Shown in pieces: positions 30,227 to 40,499 of a stretch of DNA of 64,000 nucleotides. Position numbers and translations under genes: made by a program. The first letter of the stretch is position 1. Each line of letters starts with the position of its first letter. This stretch comes from Anomaloglossus baeobatrachus (Eukaryota; Chordata; Amphibia; Anura; Aromobatidae): contig NC_134353.1 in assembly GCF_048569485.1 (NCBI RefSeq), forward strand, positions 530,689,008 to 530,753,007, given 5' to 3'. Below the pieces are notes generated by a model. The model was not told where the DNA came from, ran no database searches, and was given only the letters and a program-made list of their open reading frames with translations.

Positions 30227-31043
30227 TGTCACGCTTCCCGGTCCCCGTGCCCCACTCTCCGGTCCCCGTGGCCCGCTCCCCGCTTCCCGGTGGCGTCCCC
30301 GACTCACCACTCCGGTCCCGGCCTCCTCATCCTTGCCTGCGCCCTCCATGCGTCCAGCTCCCCGCTCCCGGCGCTCCTCAGCGACGTGGGACACCCTGCC
30401 GGGCACCCCTGATTCCTCCGCACCGCTCCCTGGACTGGCTTCTGGTACACAGGCCTCGCGCATGCGCATTAGGGCGCGCGCGCGGTCATTGACCCTTTCT
30501 TAAAGGGCCAGCACCTTCAAACAGGAAATTGCATAGACAGGTACAGGGTATATAGGGATTCTCTTTCCTGGTGGGCGGGGCCTGTTCTACGTGTTTAGTA
30601 AGCTAGGAGTTCAGGTCCCCTATTGCTTTGCCCCGTATTAACCCTGTCTGTCTCGCAGAGCCTGTCCTGCCACGCCAGCCGCTCCGAACCACGTCCATTC
30701 CAGTATCCTGACGGTGACGTCGGCGGATGTTCCACCACCTCTGCAGCTCCGCCAGTCTCCAGTCCCTGGCTCCGTTGGGTGACCCGTCCCATCGCTCAGC
30801 AGCTTCCGGATCCCGCCTGACCCTTCAACCCGGCCTTGGACCCTGAGTCTCTTCACCCGGACTACCGTCCAGAACTCTGTGTGTTCAGCAACATCCACCT
30901 TTCCAGCTCCCCTACGGACTGTCTGGCTTCCAATAGTGCTTCGGCTGCCGTGCATCAAGACCCTCTGGCGGGGTGACCGGCCTGGCTGCCTCCTCAGGGG
31001 AAACCGGTGTACGGTCCAGAGTTTCCACCACCCGGACATAACA
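30227..31043. mobile_element. Solo LTR (fossil), 817 bp
   Basis: Starts TGTCACGCTTCCCGG and ends GGACATAACA, flanked by an exact 5-bp duplication CAATG (30222-30226 and 31044-31048). TG...CA ends with a 5-bp duplication fit a Ty3/Gypsy-type LTR, though the family is not certain. No interior follows. Confidence 0.75.
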
Positions 31044-31371
31044 CAATGCAGCTAAACACCACAGCTGTAATTGTCATGACTCCTTCGCTTCTTCCAGAGA
31101 CTGGCTTCTTCCAAAGTGGACTGTATAAGAATGCGATTCTATAAGTGGTATCAGGTGGTAGGACACAGGACTTTTTAGGGAGTGGTCACAAAGCTGCACC
31201 TGAGATTAAGGATACAAAAGATAGCTAGAAAGGAAATAGTCCTTAAGCTCTACAGCACCATAAGAAAATATTATCAAACATACTCCTGTGGAATGGTGGA
31301 TGGCGAATTCCCATTCCAAAGGGTCAATGGTGGCTCGAAGAAAACAATGATACTGTATAAAAATATATATA
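31044..31371. other. No feature seen
   Basis: Short unique-looking spacer between the solo LTR and a TA-flanked MITE. No coding or repeat signal. Confidence 0.5.
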
Positions 31372-31926
31372 CAGTGGAACCTTGGATTAAGAGTAACTTG
31401 GTGAGAGCATTTTGCAAGACAAGCAAAGCTTTTTAAGAATTTGTAACTTGGTTTAAGAGCAATGCTTTGCAAGAAGAGCAAATACTCACCATGCAAACTT
31501 CCAGTTCCGACCTTTGTACTGTATTCTGTATACAGTACAGTATATACTATATAGTGTGCCTTATCAATTTGCATGTGTGGATACAGTATTGTACTTTCTT
31601 TCTGATAACCAGTACAGCACATTGCTTGTTTTGTACCTCCTGCACTCCAACACTTCTATTGTAAGCTGATGTGCAGTTTTATATGTTTTCTACTGCATTT
31701 TACAGTATTTTGTATTAATGTACTGTAATAATTTTATATGAATACATTACATTATGTTGTATTCCTGTAATAAGTTTGTAGAAATACACTAAATATTTTT
31801 GGGTTGTGGAACGAATTGTCTGCGTTTCAATTATTTCCTATGGGAAAAATTGCTTTGATATAAGAGTAACTTGGTTTAAGAGCACACTCCCGGAACCAAT
31901 TATGCTCGTAATCCAAGGTTCCACTG
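31372..31926. mobile_element. TA-flanked MITE (Tc1/mariner-pogo type), 555 bp
   Basis: Left CAGTGGAACCTTGGATTAAG and right CGTAATCCAAGGTTCCACTG form a terminal inverted repeat with TA on both sides (31370-31371, 31927-31928). Sub-terminal AAGAGTAACTTGGT words repeat in both halves. Non-coding. Confidence 0.8.
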
Positions 31927-31928
31927 TA

Positions 31929-32482
31929 TTTCATTTAAAAAGATTTAAAACCAATTTTAAATAACCAGGGTATATGTGCAAATATTTAAACAGAGTTAAT
32001 CCCCACAGAGGCTATACAAAAAAATGATCAAAAATATGGGGCCAAGCAGGATATTCAGTAAAAATAATTAAACAATTAGAAAAATATGAATTAAAGTGCA
32101 GATTTTGAATTATGACATTATAAATATATAATATATTAATGTTATTAAAAAATACAGTATTACAAATAATACACCGGATATTGAATATTCAGAAAAATGC
32201 AATGTAATAAATAGTATATCAGATATTAAATATAATAAATTTGCAAAAATCCAATACTGTATGAAATTAAAGTGCCCAGTACTATGTGCCTGATGTTTTA
32301 TGATTTACACATTATATAAACAATGAACTAGTGAATACTGCTTTAAAGTGCCTTGTGCCATATCTTTCAGAAATAGTAAGAAACAATATACAGGCAAACT
32401 ATATGAATAACTATGATACTGAATATAAAATGTAAGATTTCAAAAGGCTGCACAATTACCTACTATGAAGGATATTAAATTT
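31929..32482. other. AT-rich stretch with repeated TTAAAGTGC words
   Basis: No gene. The words ATTAAAGTGC/TTTAAAGTGCC recur at about 32092, 32268 and 32342, and AATACAGTAT-like words recur. It may be the body of the retroelement whose tandem ends follow at 32483, but this is only suggested by position. Confidence 0.35.
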
Positions 32483-33073
32483 GTAGGCCTCCGTTCCCGA
32501 CACGTGTTTTCGACGTTTGTGGGCTTCTTCGGGGGGGAAGGTGGGGGTTGGTGTGAGCACCATAAGAAAGTAGATTCACTCAAACACAAGCTGCAATCCT
32601 GCGGATAATAACGCGTTGGGACCTTCCAGTCCCAGACTCAACAGAGGTCTCGACAGAATGGTACACACCCATGACAGTGCCCCCCACTTCTACGAGGGGC
32701 CTCTGGACTTTCAGGAGTGATCTTGTTCAGATTAGATGCATAGAATGAACGCACCAATCTACTTGCGTTCACTTCTTATTCCGGTACTTACAGTGACTTG
32801 CCTCCATTCCAGACACGTGTTTCGTTATTTGTGGACTTCCTCGGGAGAGGAGGTTTGGTGTGAGCTCCATAAGAAAGTAGATACACTCAAACACAAGCTG
32901 CATTCCTGCAGATAATAATGCGTTGGGACCTTCCAGCCCCAGAAACACCCATGACAGTGCCTCCCACTTCTACGAGGGGCCTCTGGACTTTCAGGATTGG
33001 TCTTGTTCAGATCAGATGCATAGTATGATTGCACCAATCTACTTGCGTTCACTTCTTATTCCGGTACTTACAG
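32483..33073 (-). repeat. 313-bp tandem repeat pair with hammerhead-like cores (retrozyme-like)
   Basis: Two units, about 32483-32795 and 32796-33073, align along their length at a period of 313 bp (CACGTG at 32501 and 32814). Shared words include CAAACACAAGCTGCA, TTCTACGAGGGGCCTCTGG and CTTATTCCGGTACTTACAG. The second lacks a short internal piece and its end is cut by a Tc1. Each unit has, on the minus strand, a hammerhead-like order CCGARGA...GAAA...CACGTG...TC. Tandem units of this size with one hammerhead each are the plan of animal retrozymes and of amphibian satellite-2 type repeats. Confidence 0.6.
32804..32860 (-). ncRNA. Degenerate hammerhead-like motif, second tandem unit
   Basis: Minus strand: CCGAGGA (one base off CUGANGA), a short helix II region GTCCACAAATAAC, GAAA, self-complementary CACGTG as helix III, then UC as cleavage dinucleotide. 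CCTCC upstream pairs with GGAGG downstream as helix I. The U-to-C change in the core predicts loss of activity. Confidence 0.4.
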
Positions 33074-34677
33074 GCGCCCTTGAAATTTTCAACCTTTTCC
33101 CACATTTCATGGTTCAAACATAAAGATAAAAAAAAAATAATTTTATGGTGAAGAATCAAAAACAAGTGGGACAAAATTGTGAAGTTGAATGAAATTTATT
33201 GCTTATTTTAAACTTTTGTAAAAAATAATAAACTGAAAATTATGGTACGCAATCTTATTCAGCCCCTTTACTTTCAGTGCAGCAAACTCACTCCAGAAGT
33301 TCATTGAAGATCTCTGAATGATCCAATGTTGTCCTAAATGACTGATGATGATAAATATAATCCACCTGTGTGTAATTTAGTCTCCGTATAAATGCACCTG
33401 CTCTGTGATAGTCTCAGTGTTTTGTTTAAAGCACAGAAAGCATCATGAAAACCAAGGAACACAACAGGCAGGTCTGTGATACTGTTGTGGAGAAGTTTAA
33501 AGCCAGATTTGGTTACAAAAAGATCTCCACAACTTTAAACATCCCAAGAAGCACTGTGCAAGTGATCATATTGAAATGGAAGGAATATCATACCACTGCA
33601 AATCTACCAAGAACCGGCCGTCCCTCAAAAATGTCATCTCAAATAAGGAGAAGACTGATCAGAGATGCAGCCAAGAGACCCATGATCACTCTGGATGAAC
33701 TGCAGAGATCTACAGCTGAGATGGGAGAGTCTGTCCATAGGACAACAATCAGTTGTACACTGCACTAATCTGGCCTTTATGGAAAGAAGAAAGCCATTTC
33801 TCAAAGATATCCATAAAAAGTGGCGTTTAAAGTTTGCCACAAGCCTCCTGGGAGACACGCTAAACTTGTGGAAGAAGGTGCTCTGGTCAGATGAAACCAA
33901 AATCGAACTTTTTGGGCACAATGCCAGACGATATGTTTGGCGTAAAAGCAACCCAGCTCATCACCCTGAACACACCATCCCCACTGTCAAACATGGGGGT
34001 GGCAACATCATGGTGTGGGCCTGCTTTTCTTCAGCAGGGATAGGCAAGATGGTTAAAATTGATGGGAAGATGGATGGAGCCAAATACAGGACCATTCTTG
34101 AAGAAAGCCTGTTTGAGTCTGCAAAAGACCTGAGACTGGGACGGAGATTTGTCTTCCAACAAGACAAGGATCCCAAATATAAAGCAAAATCTACAATGTA
34201 ATGGTTCACAAATAAACGTATCCAAGGTGTTAGAATAGCCAAGTCAAAGTCCAGACCTGAATCCAGTTGAGAATCTGTGGAAAGAGCTGAAAACTGCTGT
34301 TCACAAACGCTCTCCATCTAAACTCACTCAGCTCGACATATTTGCAAAGGAAGAATGGGCAAGAATTTCAGTCTCTCGATGTGCAACACTGATAGATACA
34401 TACCCCAAGGGACTTGCAGCTGTAATTGCAGCAAAAGGTGGCGCTACAAAGTATTAACTTAAAGGGTCCGAATAATATTGCACACCCAAATTTTCAGTTT
34501 ATTATTTTTTATAAAAGTTTAAAATAAGCAATAAATTTCGTTCAACTTCATAATTGTGTCCCATTTGTTGTTGATTCTTCACCATAAAATTTATTTTTTT
34601 TATCTTTATATTTGAAGCCTGAAATGTGGGAAAAGGTTGAAAAATTAAAGGGGGACAAATACTTTCGCAAGGCACTG
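33074..34677 (+). mobile_element. Tc1-like transposon 2 (inactive), IR/DR type
   Basis: Tc1 element with long terminal repeats. The right end reads CTTTCGCAAGGCACTG followed by TA. The left end lacks roughly its first 22 bases and starts within CGCCCTTGAAATTTTCAACC. Transposase pieces are: N-terminal helix-turn-helix region from ATG 33445 (MKTKEHNRQVCDTVVEK, GYKKISTTLNIPRST, GRPSK) to 33768; first catalytic Asp in WSDETKIELFG (about 33886-33918); second in QQDKDPK (about 34160); and the Glu region PDLNPVENLW (about 34254-34284) in another frame; it ends near 34458. Several stops and at least two frame changes make it dead. Confidence 0.88.
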
Positions 34678-34679
34678 TA

Positions 34680-35112
34680 TTTCCTTTCCTCTGGGCCGTG
34701 ACCCATCCAGAGTACCAAATATTGGAGAAAAACTGCAAACCAAATGAGAATCGACGACTCTTGTCACGTGAAACTCAAGATTGTTGTTAATTGGAGGCGG
34801 TGGTAATGGTGTCGACTCCAGAGATGCATCAAATTTCTGTGAAAAACATTATGTATTTTAAGTGCTGGGTGTAGCTCACGCTGAAAGGTCACAGTGTTAA
34901 TAATGGTGATCACTTTCTATGGACAAATGAACCTATGAACCAGTTTCCAAGATGGAACCTTCAACTTGATATTCTTAGTGGCTAACCATATGTAAGCATT
35001 CCCACACAGGTCCGGACTTGACAAATTTCTTTTCTCAGCCATGCGTTAATATCAATCCCCCATAACCCTCAGGTTGTTCAGAACTCCATACCATATTGGA
35101 AAGTGTGATGAT
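34680..35112. other. No feature seen between Tc1 and L1 3' end
   Basis: No coding or repeat signal recognised. A target-site duplication for the L1 could not be picked out here by eye. Confidence 0.4.
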
Positions 35113-35810
35113 TGTTTTTTTTTTATAATTCTTTATTTAGCTTGACAACGATTGATTGTACAACAGGAAATCACATTTCAAGAAAAGATTACTTAAAAAT
35201 TGCAAATCATCACAGAAAAAGTCACATAATTAAAAGGGGGAGTAGTGGGGGTTTATGAGAGGAGGGTGGAAGAAGCGTTGATTCACCCAGAAGTCAGCAG
35301 GGCGACACTTTCCCCGAATTATCTTCGTGCCCCCTTATACTCGTCTGTCTGCTGAAAGTCCATCCAGTAATACTATGTGGCCCAGAACTTTTCATAGGTG
35401 TCATGGATCGAAGAAGTCAAGTCCTTCATGTGCATAAGGTCATTGACTCTTGAGATCCATAGAGCTACAGTTGGACAGGTGACACTCCTCCAGTTTAGGG
35501 GGACACATGAAGAGCCGCCATAATCAAATATCTCAAGAGAGAGCATTTGTACTTGGACCCATTTCTCCTGTAAACCCTGTCACTGTGCGAAGAATTTGAC
35601 ATACCCTGGTGCAGAAGGGTTGAAACACACTACAGTCCCAGAAAATATGTAGGAAAGTGCCTTCTGCCCTGCTGCACCGCCAACATACTGGGTCCACTGA
35701 GGGAAACATAGTGTGCAAACAAAAGGGGACTCTATACCAGCATGCGAGGATTTTGTAATTGGCCTCTTGCAGTATCAAGCTAATAGACGTTTTATAAGCC
35801 AAACTACATA
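35113..35810 (-). mobile_element. L1-type LINE, 3' part of ORF2 and 3' end
   Basis: Minus strand. C-terminal ORF2 wording is visible: SLAYKTSISLILQEANYKIL, WYRVPFCLH, CWRCSRAEGTFLHIFWDC (a Cys/His motif typical of the L1 C-terminus). The 3' end near 35113-35140 shows AATAAAG and an A-run (T-run on the plus strand). It is interrupted at 35810 by a Tc1 and continues at 38542. Confidence 0.75.
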
Positions 35811-37430
35811 CAGTCATATGAAAAAGTTTGGGCACCCCTATTGATGTTAACCTTTTTTCTTTATAACAATTTGGGTTTTTGCAACAGCTATTTCAGTTTC
35901 ATATATCTAATAATTGATGGACTCAGTAATATTTCTGGATTGAAATGAGGTTTATTGTACTAAAACAAAATGTGCAATCTGCATTTAAACAAAATTTGAC
36001 TGGTGCAAAAGTATGGGCACCCTTATCAATTTTTTTATTTGAACACTCCTAACTACTTTTTACTGACTTACTAAAGCACTAAATTGGTTTTGTAACCTCA
36101 TTGAGCTTTGAACTTGATAGGCAGGTGTATCCAATCATGAGAAAAGGTATTTAAGGTGGCCACTTGCAAGTTGTTCTCCTATTTGAATCTCCTATGAAGA
36201 GTGGCATCATGGGCTCCTCAAAACAACTCTCAAATGATCTGAAAACAAAGATTATTCAGCATAATTGTTCAGGGGAAGGATACAAAAAGTTGTCTCAGAG
36301 ATTTAAACTGTCAGTTTCCACTGCGAGGAACATAGTAAGGAAATGGAAGAACACAGGTACAGTTCTTGTTAAGCCCAGAAGTGGCAGGCCAAGAGAAATA
36401 TCAGAAAGGCAGAGAAGAAGAATTGTGAGAACAGTCAAGGACAATCCACAGACCACCTCCAAAGACCTGCAGCATCATCTTGCTGCAGATGGTGTCAATG
36501 TGCATCGGTCAATAATACAGCGCACTTTGCTCAAGGAGAAGCTGTATGGTAGAGTGATGCGAAAGAAGCCGTTTCTGCAAGCACGCCACAAACAGAGTCG
36601 CCTGAGGTATGCAAAAGCACATTTGAACAAGCCAGTTACATTTTGGAAGAAGGTCCTGTGGACTGATGAAACAAAGATTGAGTTGTTTGGTCATACAAAA
36701 AGGCGTTATGCCTGGAGGCAAAAAAATACGGCATTCCAAGAAAAGCACTTGCTACCCACAGTAAAATTTGGTGGAGGTTCCATCATGCTTTAGGGCTGTA
36801 TGGCCAATGGCGGCAAAGGATTCAACTCAGTATCAGTAGATTCTTGACAATAATGTGCAAGAATCAGTGACGAAGTTGAAGTTATGCAGGGGATGGATAT
36901 TTCAGCAAGACAATGATCCAAAACACCACTCCAAATCTACTCAGGCATTCATGCAGAGGAACAATTACAATGTTCTGGAATGGCCATCCCAGTCCCCAGA
37001 CCTGAATATCATTGAACATCTGTGGGATGATTTGAAGCGGGCTGTCCATGCTCGGCGACCATCAAACTTAAGTGAACTGGAATTGTTTTGTAAACAGGCA
37101 TGGTCAAATATACCTTCCTCCAGGATCCAGGAACTCATTAAAAGCTACAGGAAGCGACTAGAGGCTGTTATTTTTGCAAAAGGAGGATCTACAAAATATT
37201 AATGTCACTTTTATGTTGAGGTGCCCATACTTTTGCACCTGTCAAATTTTGTTTAAATGTGGATTGCACATTTTCTGTTAGTACAATAAACCTCATTTCA
37301 ATCTAGAAATATTACTGAGTCCATCAGTTATTAGATATATGAAACTGAAATAGCTGTTGCAAAAACCCAATTTGTTATAAAGAAAAAAGGTTAACATTAA
37401 TAGGGGTGCCCAAACTTTTCCATATGACTG
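35811..37430 (+). mobile_element. Tc1-like transposon 3, nearly full length, inactive
   Basis: 1620 bp with terminal repeats of about 200 bp or more, outer ends CAGTCATATGAAAAAGTTTG and its mirror, inner repeat words GTGCAAAAGTATGGGCACC, and TA at 35809-35810 and 37431-37432. The transposase starts MGSSKQLSNDLKTK (ATG 36209) and has the paired DNA-binding helices (GYKKLSQRFKLSVSTARNIV, GRPRE). The DD34E catalytic residues lie in WTDETKIELFG, QQDNDPKHHS and SPDLNIIEHLW; the C-terminus EAVIFAKGGSTKY ends near 37202. Two faults are visible: a TGG-to-TAG stop at 36791-36793 and a frame change before 36855. It sits inside an L1 element. Confidence 0.92.
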
Positions 37431-37438
37431 TATCCTAG

Positions 37439-38541
37439 TGTAGCACCCCTGAATACATCAGGGTGCTACAGGGAACTGCATCCTTACCCAGGGTGCAGGG
37501 CCTACTCCCCCATGGTTCCAGGTACCCAGGGAGCTGGTGTCACTCCCATCTGCACAACAAAACCCAATCACCTCACATCAGTCACTGCCAGACACACCAG
37601 GGGGGTTGGACTAGCTGGAAAATGGGCCAGCCACTTGGGAACTGGGCAAACTGAAAGGAGAGAGGGAGAAGTGAGCTCCAGAGAGTGAGGAGCTAAGAGA
37701 GTTAGCTCCTGGGGAGCTAAGAAAAACTGATTGAGTCGCAAGCAGTGATCCGGGTCCAGAGGAGTCGGGACCAGTTGCAGGGACGTTGGACAGGGGTGTG
37801 ACGGACGTAGTCTTGGAGGGACTGTCGGCACTAGAAGAGCCCAACAGAACTGACCAGTACCGAGCACGACGGGGTACCGATTCAACGTCCTGACAATTCA
37901 CCTGAGAGGGAGAGGATCTTCAAGGACTTCCCTAAACGCTCAGAGACTGAGGGCAACAGCACAACGAAGGAGCAGGGTTTTTCCAAACACAGAAACACAC
38001 TGAGGTCCCAAGTGCCGCCCTTAGGAGCACGGCTACACTACACATAGTGAGCAGTGCCCCCAACAGCTTCAAGCCACGGGGACCATCAACAGATAACAAA
38101 TTGTGCACTGAGGCAGGCTCCGAATCACTAAGTGACACCGGTGAGACCGGGTACTTGGACGGGCTCCCAGCAGCTGTACTCAGAGACTTTGGTTTACCTA
38201 CAGTGTGTGTGTCTCCTTTCTCCACCTCATCCGACACCACAACTACCTGCAGTGAGTACTCTGGTCCCTGCCCCCTGCTCTCCCAAATGTACCAACCCCC
38301 TGAGCCCGCGGTCTTCCATACCTGTGGAGTGACTGACACCTTGCTGCTTCACACCATCTGCCCCGGTCCTCCCTCCAGTAGCGGTGGTACACCCATTACC
38401 GCAACCCGCAGGTGGAGTCGCAAACTTTACCCCTGTCAATAACCCATTTTACGGATCAGAGTGTCCGCCAAGCCTGGTCCGGACCCCTCGAGCCATGACG
38501 ATCCCGGATCCGAGCAGCCCGATTAACACCGGGGCGGCACA
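37439..38541. mobile_element. LTR-like insertion (fossil), 1.1 kb
   Basis: Starts TGTAGCACCCCTGAA, ends GGGGCGGCACA, with an imperfect short flank repeat (CTAG at 37435-37438, TTAG at 38542-38545). Removing it and the neighbouring Tc1 restores continuous L1 sequence. No retroviral-type coding region is seen, so it is taken as a solo LTR. The family is not recognised. Confidence 0.5.
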
Positions 38542-39165
38542 TTAGTATATTGCTCTGAGGAGAAACTTATACCTAAGTCACTTTCCCATTGCAGGATGAA
38601 GGGTGCGGGTAGCTGGTCTGGAGGTGAGATTAACAAAGCGTAGGACATAGAAAGTGTATGCCGTCTAGGTCCCGATGCCAGACACGTAGATTCAAAAAGG
38701 GTCCTATTCGACAAGAACTGCGTCCTAGGGTGGAGAGTGTTTAGAAAATGTTTAAGCTGGGTGTACTTCCAACTCCCTAGTGGGATTGGATCTGTAGCAG
38801 TGTTCAGATCGGCAAATGAAGGCCAGTCCGTGTCTCCATCCCAGCCAGTCACTCTGTCAAAACCCGCCCTACTCCATGCCCTAAAAACGGGGTCAGTAGA
38901 GATCGGGCTAAAACCCGGGTGGCTAATAAATGGAGTAAGGTTAGAAAGCGGAAGAATCGCCACCCCACACACTAAAGGATCCAGACAAATTTTTAGTGTG
39001 TGCCCAATCATAGGATGTGTTTTCAGAGTATTAGCGGTGGCCGAAGCGGCCCAAGGGAGGGTGCACAAATTTGAAAAACTGTGTTCTATCTGGACCCAGG
39101 TCTTTTTGCATTTGTTTCTACAGCAGTCAACAATCCATGACAAGTCGCATGCAATGTGGTAAAGC
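38542..39165 (-). mobile_element. L1-type LINE, upstream part of ORF2 (5'-truncated)
   Basis: Minus strand, 206 codons open at 38523-39143 (its last bases in the neighbouring LTR-like element). The wording fits the region between reverse transcriptase and C-terminus of L1 ORF2 (TLKTHPMIGHTLKICLD, PGFSPISTDPVFRAWSRAG, QLKHFLNTL, LPAPFILQWESDLG). It joins in frame sense to the piece at 35113-35810 (SSEQYT then ICSLAYKTS). The 5' end is lost near 39165, a usual L1 truncation. Confidence 0.75.
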
Positions 39166-39580
39166 TTAAAGAAGTTGTCCAGTTACCAAAACTGATTTTT
39201 TTTCTCTCATAAGTCTTGCTAATATGTGCCTCTCCACACATCTATTATGTTATTTCAGCAATATTACCTTTTATCGTGCTCTAGCAGCACATCCTCATTT
39301 CTGGCTCCAGCTCTGATGGGGTTAATCTCTCTCCTGACTTCCTGGGTTCAGTTCCTACAACTCCCATAATTCTTAGGACTGTATCTAACACACCCACTCA
39401 GCTCTCCACCCAAAAACTCCTCCCTGCCGTCTTCCCTGTATGGAAGCACTGAGAGAAATCACAACAGAGACAGCAGAAGCTCCCAGCACAAGCAGGGGAA
39501 GAAAGCGTCTATCTTCTGCTTGTTCTCATACAGTTTATAGTGTGTGCGTGCGTAAATTATGATTAGCTGCTTTCATACAT
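39166..39580. other. Possible MITE end, otherwise nothing
   Basis: Begins TTAAAGAAGTTGTCCAGTTACC, close to the left end of TTAA-flanked frog MITEs (Kolobok-like), but no right end was found. Confidence 0.35.
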
Positions 39581-39581
39581 C

Positions 39582-40030
39582 ACTTTTTTGGCATCATGCA
39601 CAATCCGGTGTAAAAACTGATGCAATGGATCAGGCGAAAAAACAGATTAGTTGCATCAGTTTTTTCCATCAGTTCCTTCAGTTTTTGGACGGATCCGTTG
39701 TGCTACTGAGCATGCTCATTAGAAAAAAACGGAATCAGTCGCTGTAATGCATTGTATGGTGCATTATGACGGATCCGGCGCTCATAGGCTTTCATTGTAC
39801 ATGGCGCCGGATCCGGCGTGGTCCGTTTTGTTGCCACTGCCAAAAAAAACATTGCATGCTGCGCCCGTTCCGGCAGCTGGACACATAAATTTCGCCAAAT
39901 CTGTGCATGACGAATGCAACACAAGGGCATCAGGCACAATCCGGCGCTAATACGATTAAAAAACGAAAAAAAAAACGGATCCGGCTTTATACGCTTTTCG
40001 CCGGATTGTGCCTGATGGCAAAAAACTGCT
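39582..40030. mobile_element. MITE with GCACAATCCGG inverted ends
   Basis: Left CTTTTTTGGCATCATGCAC and right, reversed, AGTTTTTTGCCATCAGGCAC, both followed by AATCCGG. A third copy of ATCAGGCACAATCCGGCG lies inside near 39930. Target duplication not resolved. Non-coding. Confidence 0.6.
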
Positions 40031-40499
40031 ACTGGCTGCTAACCTCCTCTGCTTGGTGTTACTTTCACTGGCAATGGAAAATCCAGGGAAGACCTTTTTT
40101 TTTTTAAAGTTTTTTTGCCTAAAAAGTAAAAAAAAATGACGTGGGCTTCGCCATATTTTTTATATGCTTGCCAGGTACAGCAAGCAGGTACTGACCGCCT
40201 CTAACCCCCAGCTGCCTATTTGTATTTTATCCGGCTGGGAACCAAAAATATAGGGAAGACCTTTTTTGAAATGAAATTGCTGATTCAACATGGGCCAGGT
40301 ATTCGGCTGCATGGTTAGAATGGCAAATTTTTTGTGCTTTTCTAAAAGTGGATTGTTTTCAGAGTTATGTGGGTTTAGCACATGATGTTTTGAAATTTTT
40401 GATGAAAAAATTTAGCTGTATGGTCAGTTTCTAATATTTTTAAGGTGTGTCCTTTTTCTTGAGATTGCATGGTCTGTTGTCATTCAAAATGTTTTTTTT
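40031..40499. other. AT-rich spacer, no gene
   Basis: Carries a direct repeat around AGGGAAGACCTTTTTT (about 40085 and 40252) and an ACGTGGGCTTCGCC tract seen in other amphibian repeats. Nothing coding. Confidence 0.4.

Noticed and set aside
30227-30500. Possible CpG-island promoter of another gene.
   Set aside because: The CpG-rich tract is the start of a solo LTR with an exact 5-bp target duplication.
38523-39143. 206-codon open frame that looks like a novel gene.
   Set aside because: Wording and position fit L1 ORF2, and it continues in the fragment at 35113-35810.
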